NCBI RefSeq assembly: GCF_000939975.1
Contig: NZ_LK391969.1
Location: 3,190,600-3,254,599, forward strand
Source: Pseudomonas saudimassiliensis
GTDB lineage: Bacteria; Pseudomonadota; Gammaproteobacteria; Pseudomonadales; Pseudomonadaceae
Direction: 5' to 3'
DNA: 64,000 nucleotides
Positions 26,674 to 36,702 of this stretch are shown here, one piece after another. A model generated the notes under the pieces. That model was not told the origin of the DNA. It searched no databases and was given only the letters and a program-made list of their open reading frames with translations. Position 1 is the stretch's first letter, and each line of letters begins with the position of its first letter. The position numbers and the translations under genes are program-made.

Positions 26674-28105
26674 GGCTATCTTGTTCCAATTCGATGATGA
26701 ATCCGTCGCGGCGGTTGAAGTAGGTGTCGTCGGTAACCGGCTGGCCGGTGGGCTCGATCTTCACGCGAAAGCCGGCCGCGGCCTGGTCGGCACTGCCCAG
26801 GGCAATGACATGGCTGACGGCGAGCAGATCGCTGGCGTCGCGGATCGGCAGGTCGCGGCTGTCAATGCGGCGGCCGTCGCCCAGGGCGCTGCGCAGGTAG
26901 TCGCGCATACCGCTGGCGTTGATATGGAAGGCGCGCTCCAGCAGTTGGGTAACGGCCAGCGAGCGCAGGGTCTGGTCATCCGGCTGGCCGGGGTCTTCCA
27001 TCTGGCTGTGTACCGGCTGGCGCTGCTGGCGTTCACGCAGGCGTACCTGGGCGGGGTCGATCAGTTCCAGGCGGATACGCGCCATGGCCTCGCCGGCAGC
27101 GGACAGACGCTGCTCATAGGCGGCTGCATCGAGCTGGCTGAGGTCGCGGCACAGGCCGACCATATCGTTGTGCTGCTGGCTCTGCAGATAGCTCAATTGA
27201 CGAATGAGAATGTCGGCGCGCTTGGTAAAGCTCTGCAGGGTGCGGCGCAGGGCCGGCAGCATGATTTCCGAGGCATTGCGCAGGCGGTTGTCGATGGTGT
27301 CGAGCAGTTGCCAGAGTACCGAAGCGCGGTCATCGACAATCAGATCAGGCGCCAGGCGGCGCAGCTCCCGTTCGGCCTGGGCCTTCCATTCCCGGGGTTT
27401 ATGCCGGATGCGCCGTAGTACTTCGTGGATGCGGTCGCGGTGTTTCTCCACGCTGTCGGCGGAGAGCCGGACGGAAACGTCGGGCTGGAAGCGCCGCTCC
27501 ATGAAGTCAAAGAACTGGTCGCTGGCCTGCTGCACCAGTTGCTGGGCTTCGACCTCACGCACCAGCTGGCGCTTGCGCTCTTCCAGCTCGGCAATGATGT
27601 CGGTGAAGTCGGCGATGATGCGCTCGGAATACTCGTAAGCATCGAGCAGATCATAGACTTCGGCATGCTCGGCAAAGGCGGTCAGGGCGTTCAGGGTATT
27701 GCGGGTGTTGCGATGCCGCGTCCGTACGCTGTGGCCGGCCGCTTCGGTGAGCGATTGGGTAAACAGGCGGCCGAGGCGGCTGAAGGGGTAGGTGGACTGG
27801 AAGGTGGCCTGGTCCACCTGACGCTCGAGCCAGCCGTAATCGATCAGGTTGGTGAGAACCCAGCCGGCCTGTTCACGGTTAGTGCGGAAGCGGCCCTGCT
27901 CATCGTCGTCGCCATCGAGCAGCGGCGCCCGCTCCAGTGCCTCGCAGAAGATATCTAGCACCTGTTCGCGCTTGAGCGACTCGCCGTAATCGGCGCTGGC
28001 GCTGTACAGGCGTTCGTGCAGCAGGCGCAGGCATTCGACGATCTGTTCGCGGTATTTGCTGGTCAGTGGCTTGAAGAACTGCAGGCGCTGATCGGTAAAG
28101 AACAT
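26666..28105 (-). CDS. mksF: Kleisin-like condensin subunit (MksF/JetA family)
   Basis: A 479-residue protein that opens the Mks operon. The N-terminal part (FKPLTSKYREQIVECLRLL and TNLIDYGWLERQVDQATF) resembles the winged-helix domain of MksF, and the middle is helical and charged, as expected of a kleisin linking MksB heads. In plasmid-defence Wadjet systems the homolog is JetA. Upstream, 160 bases separate it from btuB. No promoter is clear to the eye. Confidence 0.8.
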   Translation of the reverse strand: MFFTDQRLQFFKPLTSKYREQIVECLRLLHERLYSASADYGESLKREQVLDIFCEALERAPLLDGDDDEQGRFRTNREQAGWVLTNLIDYGWLERQVDQATFQSTYPFSRLGRLFTQSLTEAAGHSVRTRHRNTRNTLNALTAFAEHAEVYDLLDAYEYSERIIADFTDIIAELEERKRQLVREVEAQQLVQQASDQFFDFMERRFQPDVSVRLSADSVEKHRDRIHEVLRRIRHKPREWKAQAERELRRLAPDLIVDDRASVLWQLLDTIDNRLRNASEIMLPALRRTLQSFTKRADILIRQLSYLQSQQHNDMVGLCRDLSQLDAAAYEQRLSAAGEAMARIRLELIDPAQVRLRERQQRQPVHSQMEDPGQPDDQTLRSLAVTQLLERAFHINASGMRDYLRSALGDGRRIDSRDLPIRDASDLLAVSHVIALGSADQAAAGFRVKIEPTGQPVTDDTYFNRRDGFIIELEQDSHA

Positions 28106-28222
28106 GGGGCGTCCGGAGCTGGTGAATCAGCCGGGTATTATGCCGCATGCGCTGGGGGAAAGGCGTTTTGTTGCCGAGTGATGTGACGGTTGTCGTGCGG
28201 ATTTACAGTGCTAGCCCACGTT

Positions 28223-28263
28223 CACTTGCGCCCCTGGACCCAAGCGGTCCAAGGGCGCAAGTG
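28223..28263 (-). terminator. Large stem-loop after btuB
   Basis: CACTTGCGCCC and CTGGACC at 28223-28240 pair with GGTCCAA and GGGCGCAAGTG at 28246-28263, an 18-bp stem with one G-T or mismatched pair and a 5-base loop. It begins 2 bases past the btuB stop. There is no T-tract, so it could be a Rho-type end or an mRNA-stabilising hairpin. Confidence 0.6.
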
Positions 28264-28265
28264 TG

Positions 28266-30116
28266 CTAAAGCTGCGGGGTCCAGCTGACGGCGACAAGTG
28301 CCTGGCGCCCCATCTCACCGTAGAACTCATTGGTTGGCCAGCTGCGTTGGTAGGCGCCGGTGTGGTATTCCCGATCGAGCAGGTTGGTGAGCTGCAGCTC
28401 CAGGCGCAGCTCGGGGCTGATGGACCAGCTGCTGCGCAAGTCGATGGTGCCATAACCGGCCAGGGTGGTGTCATTGCTGGCATCGGCGTAACGCTGGCTG
28501 AGTACCCGCCAGGTGGCGCCGACGCTCACATCGCCGCGGCGGTAATCCAGGTCCGTACTCAGCTGGCGTTTGGCGCGGTGGCTGAGGGTCTTGCCGGTGC
28601 CACGGTCCCGGGGATCCAGCAAGCTCAGATTCACCGCGCCGCTGAGGTTGCCCCAATGCTGCTGGGCGCTGGCTTCAAAACCATGGATCCGCACCTGGTC
28701 GACGTTCTGCAGCGTCCACGTACTATCGGCGGCGATCATGTCATCGATGTCGTTACGGTAGACCGACAGTTGCAATTCGGTATCAGCCACCTGGCCGCGC
28801 CATTGCAGCTCGGCGGCGCGGGCGGTTTCCGGTTGCAGCTCGGGGTTGCCGCCCCAGCCCAGGTGATACAGGTCGTTGAAGGTGGGCGCCCGGTAGGCCT
28901 GGGCGTAGCTGAGGGTCCACTGGCTGGCGGGCGACTGGAACCAGCTCAGGGCCAGGTTGCCGCTGTTCTCGCGGCCGAAATGCTCGTTGTCGTCATGCCG
29001 CAGGCCCAGCTCGATACCGAACTGGTCGATGCGGGTCTGGTACTGGGCAAACAGGCCGCGATTGTGCCGGGAGGTTTCCGTGTAGCTCTGGTCGGATTCC
29101 AGCTGGTCCTCGTACCAGTCGGCCGCCAGTGTCAGGCTCTGGTTGTCGGACAGGCGGAACAGGTTGAGCCAGGACAGCGAATCGCGTTCGGTTTCATTGC
29201 TGTTGCGGTTCCAGGGCTGCGCTGCACCGATTGCCTTGATCCGCGTCGAGCTTCGGCCGGCTTCCAGCCGGCTGCTCAAACGGTCGGTCACGGCCGCTTC
29301 CAAATAGGCGCTGTAGGCGCTCTGGCGAAACTGGTTGCGTGGATTGCCGGGGGGCAGGTCATAGGCATCGTCGTAATGCTGGACACCGCGCTGGTCATTG
29401 ATGTTGAGCCCGGCCTTGATGCGCTCATCGAAGCGGTGATCGACCCGCAGGAACAGACCCTTGCTGCGCTGCAGGTCGTCGTCCCGGTCGCGCCCCACGC
29501 CATCGGTGGTGTAGTTGACCGCCGCCGATTCGTTGAGGCTGGCGCCGAGACTGAAGCGGGTTGCCTCATTGCCGCCGCGCAGCAGCGCCTGGCGCTCGAA
29601 GGTGTCATCGGTGCCGGCCGCCAGGCGCACTTCCGGGTGCAGCCCGGCTTCGCCCTGGCGGGTAAAGATCTGGATCACGCCACCGAGGGCGTCGGCACCG
29701 TACACCGAGGCGCGGGGGCCCCGGACCACTTCCACCCGTTCGATATTGTCGATATTCAGGAAGTCGATGCGGGCAATACCATCATTGGCGCCGGCCAGCC
29801 GCTGGCCATCCACCAGCACCAAGGTCTGGTTGGAGTTGGTGCCGCGCAGGTTGTAGGTGGGGATACCGCCGCTCATGCGCACCTGGACGCCGGGTACCCG
29901 GGTCAACAGGTCCTGCACGCTGCGGGCCTGCAGGCCCTCGATGTCACTGCGAGTGAAGACCGTATGGGCGTTGGTGACGCTGGCGCTCTGCTGGGCGAAA
30001 CGTGAGCCGGTGATGACGTGATCATCGAGCTGCAACGAATCTTCGATGGAGGTCTGCGCCAGGCTGTGACTGGCGACGGTCAGGCCGGCAGCGATGGCCA
30101 GGGGGGTAAATTTCAT
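28266..30116 (-). CDS. btuB: TonB-dependent vitamin B12 receptor BtuB
   Basis: A 616-residue outer-membrane TonB-dependent transporter with a signal peptide ending near ASHSLAQ, a TonB-box-like DDHVITGSRF, a plug domain (LLTRVPGVQVRMSGG, IERVEVVRGPRASVYGADA) and a 22-strand barrel ending in aromatic-rich strands. It imports cobalamin. The call is supported by the cobalamin riboswitch upstream. The ribosome-binding GAGG lies inside a perfect hairpin at 30127-30148, which points to translational control. Confidence 0.92.
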   Translation of the reverse strand: MKFTPLAIAAGLTVASHSLAQTSIEDSLQLDDHVITGSRFAQQSASVTNAHTVFTRSDIEGLQARSVQDLLTRVPGVQVRMSGGIPTYNLRGTNSNQTLVLVDGQRLAGANDGIARIDFLNIDNIERVEVVRGPRASVYGADALGGVIQIFTRQGEAGLHPEVRLAAGTDDTFERQALLRGGNEATRFSLGASLNESAAVNYTTDGVGRDRDDDLQRSKGLFLRVDHRFDERIKAGLNINDQRGVQHYDDAYDLPPGNPRNQFRQSAYSAYLEAAVTDRLSSRLEAGRSSTRIKAIGAAQPWNRNSNETERDSLSWLNLFRLSDNQSLTLAADWYEDQLESDQSYTETSRHNRGLFAQYQTRIDQFGIELGLRHDDNEHFGRENSGNLALSWFQSPASQWTLSYAQAYRAPTFNDLYHLGWGGNPELQPETARAAELQWRGQVADTELQLSVYRNDIDDMIAADSTWTLQNVDQVRIHGFEASAQQHWGNLSGAVNLSLLDPRDRGTGKTLSHRAKRQLSTDLDYRRGDVSVGATWRVLSQRYADASNDTTLAGYGTIDLRSSWSISPELRLELQLTNLLDREYHTGAYQRSWPTNEFYGEMGRQALVAVSWTPQL

Positions 30117-30126
30117 TACTGGAAAT

Positions 30127-30148
30127 CCTCAAAAGTCTTCTTTTGAGG
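30127..30148 (-). promoter_or_regulatory. Hairpin that hides the btuB ribosome-binding site
   Basis: On the minus strand CCTCAAAAG-AAGA-CTTTTGAGG is a perfect 9-bp stem with a 4-base loop. The distal arm contains GAGG, the only good ribosome-binding site, 10 bases before ATG 30116. The hairpin would block translation and is a likely output part of the riboswitch. Confidence 0.65.
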
Positions 30149-30260
30149 AGGGCGGGGAGTCAGTGGATGGCGTCCGGGTACGGCACGGACAGCCATGCTG
30201 ACCGGTGACGCCCTCCGCGACACCTCAGCTCGCCCGCACTGCGGGGCAGTGTCAGGCTGG

Positions 30261-30445
30261 CGTCCAGGGCCGGTCTCCGGGCTCGGAATACAGATAGTGT
30301 CGCCTTCCCATGCATGCGCACAGTGGCAATGACCCTACCTGCAGGCGTGGTGCCTGCGATTCCTTACCGTTGCGGGGGCAGCGTCGGGTTTGCACCGACT
30401 TCCCGTTTCACCCTCAGGCGCTTGGCGCTGTGGGTACCCTGGACG
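30261..30445 (-). ncRNA. Cobalamin riboswitch of btuB
   Basis: The minus strand holds the conserved aptamer parts in order: GGGTGAAACGGGAAGTCGG, TGCAAACCCGACGCTGCCCC, CGCAACGGTAAGGA, TTGCCACTGTGCGC, GGGAAGGC and GAGCCCGGAGACCGGCC. The closing stem P1 is CGTCCAGGG (30445-30437) with CCCTGGACG (30269-30261), nine perfect pairs. It binds adenosylcobalamin or a related cobalamin and lowers btuB expression. About 110 bases separate it from the start-site hairpin. Confidence 0.95.
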
Positions 30446-30522
30446 TTTGGGTGCAGGCACTCTAAGGATTCATCGGGGGCCGGTCAAGGGAAGCTGCCCG
30501 ACGAGGGGCAGTTCCCGACGCG

Positions 30523-32415
30523 TTATTGAGGGCTGGACTGGGCTGGCAGTCGCTGGCGGATGGCGTGCTCGATACCGGCAGCATCCAGACCGCACTCGGC
30601 CAGCATATTGGCGGGCTTGTCATGTTCGACATAGATGTCGGGCAGCCCCAGGTTGAGTACCGGAATCTGGATACCCTGGGCCAGCAGCCATTCGTTCACC
30701 GCGCTGCCGGCGCCACCCATGATGGCGTTTTCCTCGACGGTGACCAGCAGCTCGTGATTGCCGGCCAATTGTCGCAGCAGTGCGGTATCCAGCGGTTTGA
30801 CGAAGCGCATGTTGGCTACCGTGGCGTCCAGTTGCTCGGCGGCGGCCATGGCATTGGCGTGCAGGGCGCCGAAACTGAGGATGGCGACCCGACTGCCCTG
30901 GCGCGTAATCACGCCCTTGCCGATGGGGAGTGGTTCCAATACCGGATCAACCGGCACACCCGGTCCGGTGCCGCGGGGGTAGCGCACGGCGGCGGGGCCA
31001 TTGTGCAAAAAGCCGGTGGTGAGCATCTGCCGGGTTTCGTTTTCGTCCGCCGGGGCCATGATCAGCATGTTGGGGATGCAGCGCAGGTAGCTCAGGTCGA
31101 AGCTGCCGGCGTGGGTCGGGCCATCTTCGCCGACCAGACCGGCGCGATCGATGGCAAACAGCACATCCAGGTCTTGGACGGCAACGTCATGGATCAACTG
31201 ATCGTAGGCGCGCTGCAGGAAAGTCGAATAGATCGCCACCACCGGCTTGGCGCCTTCGCAGGCCATGCCTGCAGCCAGGGTGACCGCATGCTGCTCGGCG
31301 ATGGCTACATCGAAATAGCGCCGCGGGAAACGCTCGCTGAAGGCGATCAGGTCGGAGCCTTCCTTCATCGCCGGGGTAATGCCCACCAGCCGCGCATCGG
31401 CTTCGGCCATGTCGCACAGCCACTGGCCGAACACGTTGGAGTATTTCGGTTTGCTCGCGCCGCCGCTGCTGGGCTTGGGTTCCAGCTTGGTGATGGCGTG
31501 GTAGCCGATGGGATCGGCTTCGGCCGGGGAGAAGCCCTTGCCCTTGCGGGTGACCACATGCAGGAACTGCGGCCCCTTCAGCTGGCGCATGTTGCGCAGC
31601 GTGGTAATCAGGGTTGGCAGGTCATGGCCGTCGATCGGGCCGATGTAGTTCCAGCCCAGCTCTTCGAACAGCACGCCGGGGGCGAGCATGGCCTTGGCCG
31701 TCTCTTCGGTCTTGCGCGCCAGTTCCCAGGCGGGCGGGATCTTCGACAGGACCTTCTTGCTGCCCTCGCGCATGTGCGCATAGGTGCGGCTGGAGAGGAT
31801 CTTGGCCAGGTAATTGGACAGTCCGCCGACGTTGTGGGAAATCGACATGTCGTTGTCGTTGAGCACCACCAGCATGTCGGCATCGACCTCGCCGGCATGG
31901 TTGAGTGCTTCGAACGCCATGCCGGCGGTCATGGCGCCATCGCCAATGACGGCAACCGTACGCCGGTCCAGGCCCTGCAGGCGGGAGGCGATGGCCATGC
32001 CCAGGCCAGCACTGATCGTGGTGCTGGAGTGGCCGACGCCGAAGGTGTCGAAGGGGCTTTCACTGCGCCGCGGGAAGGCCGAGAGGCCATTCTTCTGGCG
32101 CAAGGTAGCCATCTGCTCGCGGCGGCCGGTGAGAATCTTGTGCGGATAGGCCTGGTGCCCCACATCCCAGAGCAGCCGGTCTTCCGGGGTCTGGTAGATG
32201 TAGTGCAAGGCAACGGTAAGCTCGATCACGCCGAGCCCGGCACCGAAGTGACCGCCGGTCTGGCCGACCGTCCACAACAGGAACAGGCGCAATTCGTCCG
32301 CCAGGTCAGGCAGCTGTGCTTCGTCAAGCTCGCGCAGCCTGTCTATGGTGTCGATGCTGTCCAGCAGCGGGGTGCTGGGACGCTCGCGGGGTATGTCGTG
32401 GAAAGTGCTAGGCAT
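30523..32415 (-). CDS. dxs: 1-deoxy-D-xylulose-5-phosphate synthase
   Basis: A 630-residue thiamine-diphosphate enzyme that condenses pyruvate and glyceraldehyde 3-phosphate in the first step of the MEP isoprenoid pathway. [18 protein letters not shown] with [12 protein letters not shown] is the ThDP-binding segment, and [15 protein letters not shown] belongs to the central domain. ATG 32415 ([13 protein letters not shown]) matches other Pseudomonas Dxs starts. It follows ispA and xseB in the classic order, though 109 bases separate it from ispA, so it may also have its own promoter. Confidence 0.95.
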   Translation of the reverse strand: MPSTFHDIPRERPSTPLLDSIDTIDRLRELDEAQLPDLADELRLFLLWTVGQTGGHFGAGLGVIELTVALHYIYQTPEDRLLWDVGHQAYPHKILTGRREQMATLRQKNGLSAFPRRSESPFDTFGVGHSSTTISAGLGMAIASRLQGLDRRTVAVIGDGAMTAGMAFEALNHAGEVDADMLVVLNDNDMSISHNVGGLSNYLAKILSSRTYAHMREGSKKVLSKIPPAWELARKTEETAKAMLAPGVLFEELGWNYIGPIDGHDLPTLITTLRNMRQLKGPQFLHVVTRKGKGFSPAEADPIGYHAITKLEPKPSSGGASKPKYSNVFGQWLCDMAEADARLVGITPAMKEGSDLIAFSERFPRRYFDVAIAEQHAVTLAAGMACEGAKPVVAIYSTFLQRAYDQLIHDVAVQDLDVLFAIDRAGLVGEDGPTHAGSFDLSYLRCIPNMLIMAPADENETRQMLTTGFLHNGPAAVRYPRGTGPGVPVDPVLEPLPIGKGVITRQGSRVAILSFGALHANAMAAAEQLDATVANMRFVKPLDTALLRQLAGNHELLVTVEENAIMGGAGSAVNEWLLAQGIQIPVLNLGLPDIYVEHDKPANMLAECGLDAAGIEHAIRQRLPAQSSPQ

Positions 32416-32524
32416 CAAACAAGGCTCTGGGTGCCGCAGGGCTGCGGCAGGAAACAAGGGCGCAGTTTAACCGATGAGGGTCGATAGCCCAACTCCGGTG
32501 GCGCCGCGCGGTGGGAACGGGTGC

Positions 32525-33412
32525 TCAGAATTGCCGTTCCACTATATAGCGGGCCACCTGGCGCAGGCGCTCGGCATCTGCCCCGAAGGGCTCCAGCGTG
32601 GCGATCGCCTCGTCACACAGGGAGCGGGCCAGGGCATGGGCACCGTCCAACCCGAGGATGGCGGGGTAGGTCGGCTTGTCCCGGGCGCTGTCGGCGCCCT
32701 GCTGCTTGCCCGACACACTGGTATCGCTCTCGACATCGATGATGTCGTCCTGCACCTGGAAGGCCAGGCCGATGCAGCTGGCATATTGTTCCAGGGTGGC
32801 CAGTTGGGTGGCGTCGGCGCGTTCGGCGGCCAGGGCACCCAGTTGCACCGCGGCGCGGATCAGGGCGCCGGTCTTGTGCTGGTGCATATCCGCGAGGGCG
32901 CTCTGGTCCAGCTGGGTGCCCACCGCGGCCAGGTCGATGGCCTGACCACCGACCATGCCCTGGGGGCCGGCGGCGCGCGCCAGCAAGGCGGTCATGCGCA
33001 GACGGGTCTGTGCCTGCCAGCTGCCTTCGCTGCTGATCCATTCGAAAGCCAGCGCCTGCAGGGCGTCGCCCGCCAGGATGGCGGTGGCCTCGTCGAAGGC
33101 GCGATGGCAGGTCGGGCGCCCGCGGCGCAAGTCGTCGTCGTCCATGGCCGGCAGGTCATCGTGGATCAGCGAATAGGCATGGATGAGTTCTACCGCCCCG
33201 GCGGCGACGTCTACTGCCGTCTCGGTAACACCGAAGGCCTCGCAGCTGGCGTAGGCCAGCATCGGGCGTACCCGCTTGCCGCCGCCGGTGACACTGTAGC
33301 GCATGGCGGCGTAGAGCCGCTCCAGCCCCGGGTGCTGGTTGTCGAACTGCTGCTCCAGATAGGCGTCGATGCGCTGCTGGCAGGCCTTGAGATAGTCTTC
33401 GAAAGGAGTCAT
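32525..33412 (-). CDS. ispA: Farnesyl diphosphate synthase
   Basis: A 295-residue short-chain prenyl diphosphate synthase. The first Asp-rich motif is [14 protein letters not shown] and the second QDDIIDVE. It makes C15 farnesyl diphosphate for quinone and undecaprenol synthesis from Dxs-derived units. Its ATG overlaps the xseB stop (ATGA). Nothing odd is seen. Confidence 0.94.
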   Translation of the reverse strand: MTPFEDYLKACQQRIDAYLEQQFDNQHPGLERLYAAMRYSVTGGGKRVRPMLAYASCEAFGVTETAVDVAAGAVELIHAYSLIHDDLPAMDDDDLRRGRPTCHRAFDEATAILAGDALQALAFEWISSEGSWQAQTRLRMTALLARAAGPQGMVGGQAIDLAAVGTQLDQSALADMHQHKTGALIRAAVQLGALAAERADATQLATLEQYASCIGLAFQVQDDIIDVESDTSVSGKQQGADSARDKPTYPAILGLDGAHALARSLCDEAIATLEPFGADAERLRQVARYIVERQF

Positions 33413-33648
33413 TCCACCTCTCCATCGAAAGGCGCGGTGGTGAGCTGGCCGTCCTGCTCCAGCAGTTGCGCAACTTTCTGTTCAGCCTGGGTCAGCGCTT
33501 GCTGGCACTCGCGGGTCAGGGCCACGCCCTGCTCGAAGGCGCTGAGCGACTCCTCCAGGCTGAGGTCGCCGCTTTCCAACCGCTCAACCAGGGTTTGCAA
33601 GGCGCCCAGCGATTGCTCGAAATCGACTGCAGTTTTTTTTCGGGCCAT
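33409..33648 (-). CDS. xseB: Exodeoxyribonuclease VII small subunit
   Basis: A 79-residue Xse[21 protein letters not shown] and [20 protein letters not shown] match the two-helix family fold. It partners with XseA in single-strand DNA degradation. ATG 33648 (MARKKTAV) is chosen over ATG 33720, which adds residues without likeness to the family. Confidence 0.92.
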   Translation of the reverse strand: MARKKTAVDFEQSLGALQTLVERLESGDLSLEESLSAFEQGVALTRECQQALTQAEQKVAQLLEQDGQLTTAPFDGEVE

Positions 33649-33739
33649 GGGGCAGCTACCTCGGTTGCGATGAAGATGGGAAAACCGCTGAACATTACCC
33701 AAGCCGGCGGGTGCGGTCAATTGCAGCTCGGCGCCGGGG

Positions 33740-34462
33740 TCAGAGATCGCCCCAGAGCTGCTGGACGATGCTCAGGGCTACCACCGGGGCGGTTTCGGTG
33801 CGCAAGACGCGGGGGCCGAACCGTGCGGCGTGGAAGCCGGACGCCTCGGCCTGGTCGATTTCCGTGGCGCTGAGCCCGCCTTCCGGACCGATCAGCAGGC
33901 CCAGCGTCTGCGGCGTCGTCAGGCTGGTCAGGCTCTGGGTGGTACGGTGATGCAACACCAGTTTCAGATCGGTATCGAGCTGGCCGAGCCATTCGGCCAG
34001 GGCCAGCGGCGGATGCACCACCGGCACCACGCTGCGCCCGCACTGTTCACAGGCACTGACCGCGATCTGCTGCCAGTGCTGCTGGCGCTTGTCCGCCCGT
34101 TCGCCCTGCAGGCGCACTTCGCAACGCTCGGTGAACAGCGGGGTAATCTCGGCCACCCCCAGCTCGACGGCTTTCTGAATGGCCCAGTCCATGCGTTCCC
34201 CACGCGACATGGCTTGCCCCAGGTGCACCCTGAGCGGGGACTCGGCTAGGCCAGCGATCGGCGCATCCAGGGCGATCCGCACCTGGCGCTTGCCGGCCTC
34301 CAGCACGCTGCCGGGCCATTCCTGGCCGCTGCCATTGAAGATCTGCACCGGTGCGCCGGGACCCAGGCGCAGCACCCGGCTTATATAGTGGGCCAGATCG
34401 CCTTCGAGCAGCTGTTCGCCTTGGTCCAGCGCGGCGTCCAGATAGAAACGGGAAACGCGCAT
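33740..34462 (-). CDS. rsmE: 16S rRNA m3U1498 methyltransferase RsmE
   Basis: A 240-residue SPOUT-fold methyltransferase with an N-terminal PUA-like part ([20 protein letters not shown]) and the knotted SAM site [15 protein letters not shown] ending in [12 protein letters not shown]. It methylates U1498 of 16S rRNA. The gene lies 2 bases after bioA, the same pairing as in P. aeruginosa (PA0419-PA0420), and is likely co-transcribed with it. Confidence 0.93.
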   Translation of the reverse strand: MRVSRFYLDAALDQGEQLLEGDLAHYISRVLRLGPGAPVQIFNGSGQEWPGSVLEAGKRQVRIALDAPIAGLAESPLRVHLGQAMSRGERMDWAIQKAVELGVAEITPLFTERCEVRLQGERADKRQQHWQQIAVSACEQCGRSVVPVVHPPLALAEWLGQLDTDLKLVLHHRTTQSLTSLTTPQTLGLLIGPEGGLSATEIDQAEASGFHAARFGPRVLRTETAPVVALSIVQQLWGDL

Positions 34463-34464
34463 GG

Positions 34465-35817
34465 TCAGTTCCTGGTGGCCTGTTCGATGCCTTCCCAGGC
34501 GACACTGGCAAGGTGGTCTATCTGGTCAGGGGTAATGACATAGGGCGGCATGAAATACACCACGCTGCCCAGCGGGCGCAACAGCGCTTCGTGCTTGAGC
34601 CCGTATTCATAGACGCGGATGCCGCGGCGTTCCTGCCAGGGGTAGGGCGTGCGGCTGGCCTTGTCCTGCACCATCTCGATGGCCAGGACCATGCCGGTCT
34701 GGCGCACCTCGGCGACATGGGGGTGATCGACGAAATGGGCGGTGGCCTGGGCCATGTGTGCTGCCAGGGAACGGTTGTTGGCAATGACATTGTCACGCTC
34801 GAACAGATCCAGGGTCGCCAGCGCGGCGGCGCAGGCCAGCGGGTTGCCGGTATAGCTGTGGGAATGGAGAAAGGCGCGCAGGGTGTCGTAATCATCGTAG
34901 AACGCCTGGTAGACCGCATCGGTGGTCAGGCAGACGGACATCGGCAGATAGCCCCCGGTCAGGGCCTTGGACAGGCACAGGAAATCAGGGCTCATATCGG
35001 CCTGCTCGCAGGCGAACATGGTGCCGGTGCGGCCGAAGCCGACGGCGATTTCGTCGTGGATCAGGTGGACGCCGTAGCGATCGCAGGCTTCACGCAGCAG
35101 TTTGAGATACACCGGATGGTGCATGCGCATGCCACCGGCGCACTGGATCAGCGGCTCGATGATAACGGCGGCAACCTGGCCGTGGTTCTCTGCCAGGGCG
35201 CGTTCCATATGCTCGAACATCAGCCGGCTGTGCTCTTCCCAGGTGCTGCCCGGCTCGCGGTCGTAGCAGTCGGGGGAGGGCACGGTGATCACGTCCATCA
35301 GCAGGGGTTTGTAGGTCTCCTTGTACAGTGCGACGTCACCGACGGCCAGCGCGGCCAGGGTTTCCCCGTGATAGCTGTTGGACAGGGTGATGAACTTCTT
35401 CTTCTCCGGTTGGCCGAGGTTGAGCCAGTAGTGAAAGCTCATCTTCAGCGCTACCTCGATACAGGAAGAGCCGTTGTCGGCGTAGAAGCAGCGCGTCAGC
35501 GGGGCCGGGGTGATGGCGACCAGGCGCTCGGACAACTCGATCACCGGCGGGTGGGAAAAGCCGCCCAGTATCACATGCTCGAGGGTGTCGAGCTGCTGCT
35601 TGATCCGCTGATTTATGTAGGGGTTGGCGTGGCCGAAGGCATTGACCCACCAGGAGCTCACGGCATCCAGGTAACGGTTGCCGTCAAAGTCGTACAACCA
35701 CACACCCTCACCCCGCTGAACCGGGATGATGGGCATGTGCTCGTGGTCCTTCATCTGGGTGCAGGGGTGCCAGAGTACCGAAATGTCCCGCTGCATCCAT
35801 TTGTTGTTCAAGCTCAT
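34465..35817 (-). CDS. bioA: Adenosylmethionine-8-amino-7-oxononanoate aminotransferase
   Basis: A 450-residue class III PLP aminotransferase of biotin synthesis. WHPCTQMKDHE near the start and GVWLYDFDGNRYLDAVSSWW are BioA marks; the PLP Lys is in LCLSKALTGGYLPM and the Asp in HLIHDEIAVGFGRTG. It makes 7,8-diaminopelargonic acid with SAM as amino donor. No other bio genes are in the window, as is usual for Pseudomonas. Confidence 0.94.
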   Translation of the reverse strand: MSLNNKWMQRDISVLWHPCTQMKDHEHMPIIPVQRGEGVWLYDFDGNRYLDAVSSWWVNAFGHANPYINQRIKQQLDTLEHVILGGFSHPPVIELSERLVAITPAPLTRCFYADNGSSCIEVALKMSFHYWLNLGQPEKKKFITLSNSYHGETLAALAVGDVALYKETYKPLLMDVITVPSPDCYDREPGSTWEEHSRLMFEHMERALAENHGQVAAVIIEPLIQCAGGMRMHHPVYLKLLREACDRYGVHLIHDEIAVGFGRTGTMFACEQADMSPDFLCLSKALTGGYLPMSVCLTTDAVYQAFYDDYDTLRAFLHSHSYTGNPLACAAALATLDLFERDNVIANNRSLAAHMAQATAHFVDHPHVAEVRQTGMVLAIEMVQDKASRTPYPWQERRGIRVYEYGLKHEALLRPLGSVVYFMPPYVITPDQIDHLASVAWEGIEQATRN

Positions 35818-35878
35818 GATGACCTCGCCGGAGAAGATATCCGGCGATTGTACCCTACGGCGTGCTGGCTGCAGAACG

Positions 35879-36523
35879 CTAGCGGGTGCCGTAGACCACC
35901 ATGGTCTTGCCCTTGACGCTGATCAGGCCCTGTTCCTCGAGGATCTTCAGTACCCGCCCGACCATCTCCCGGGAGCAGCCGACGATGCGGCCGATTTCCT
36001 GGCGGGTGATCTTGATCTGCATGCCATCGGGGTGGGTCATGGCGTCGGGCTGCTTGCACAGGTCCAGCAGGGTGGCGGCGACGCGACCGGTCACGTCGAG
36101 GAAGGCCAGGTTACCGACCTTGCGGGTGGTGCGGCGCAGGCGGTCGGCCATCTGGCGGCCCACCGCATACAGCAATTCGGGGTCCCGAGCGGTAATGGCG
36201 CGGAATTCGGCATAGGGCAGCTCCGCTACTTCGCATTCGGTCCTGGCCTTTACCCAGGCGCTGCGGTCCTGCTCGGTGTGGTCCTCGTCAAACAACCCCA
36301 TTTCGCCGAAGAATTCTCCCTGGTTGAGATAGGCGAGGATCATGTCGCGCCCTGGGGCATCCTGCAGCAATATGGTGACCGAGCCCTTGACGATATAGAA
36401 GAGGCTGTCGCAAGCGTCCCCGGCATGGATGATGGTGCTGCGCGGGGCGAAGTGGCGGCGGTCGCAGTGTTCCAGAAACGCCTCGAGGTTTTTTGTTTTC
36501 AATGTCGGCAATTTGGCATCCAT
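35879..36523 (-). CDS. vfr: cAMP-binding global regulator Vfr (CRP family)
   Basis: A 214-residue CRP-type regulator: cyclic-nucleotide domain with [10 protein letters not shown] and [16 protein letters not shown], then a winged helix with [21 protein letters not shown]. In P. aeruginosa Vfr controls virulence and quorum genes. ATG 36523 has AGGA 8 bases upstream; ATG 36532 overlaps that site and is less likely. It is divergent from osmC, as in P. aeruginosa (PA0652-PA0653). Confidence 0.92.
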   Translation of the reverse strand: MDAKLPTLKTKNLEAFLEHCDRRHFAPRSTIIHAGDACDSLFYIVKGSVTILLQDAPGRDMILAYLNQGEFFGEMGLFDEDHTEQDRSAWVKARTECEVAELPYAEFRAITARDPELLYAVGRQMADRLRRTTRKVGNLAFLDVTGRVAATLLDLCKQPDAMTHPDGMQIKITRQEIGRIVGCSREMVGRVLKILEEQGLISVKGKTMVVYGTR

Positions 36524-36702
36524 TGTTGTCATCCTGGCAGAAATGATCGTTCAGACCATGGCAAACATGGCATCCTTGCAGCCTCAATGCGAGACCAAAT
36601 TCGATTATGTCCAGTTTTAGGGGCAATGGCCAGTCATGCCGGCGGCGCCTTGGCGCTGTGCTATTCTCCGCCGCCAGATCAACGCATTTGCAGGAGAGCC
36701 AG

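Noticed and set aside
28263-30005. Open reading frame of 580 codons opposite btuB
   Set aside because: Antisense shadow; no recognisable domain, and the minus-strand gene has a signal peptide, plug, barrel and riboswitch.
30526-32487. Open reading frame of 653 codons on the plus strand opposite dxs
   Set aside because: It is an antisense shadow of a GC-rich gene: composition is low-complexity Gly/Ala/His/Gln, and dxs on the other strand has clear motifs.
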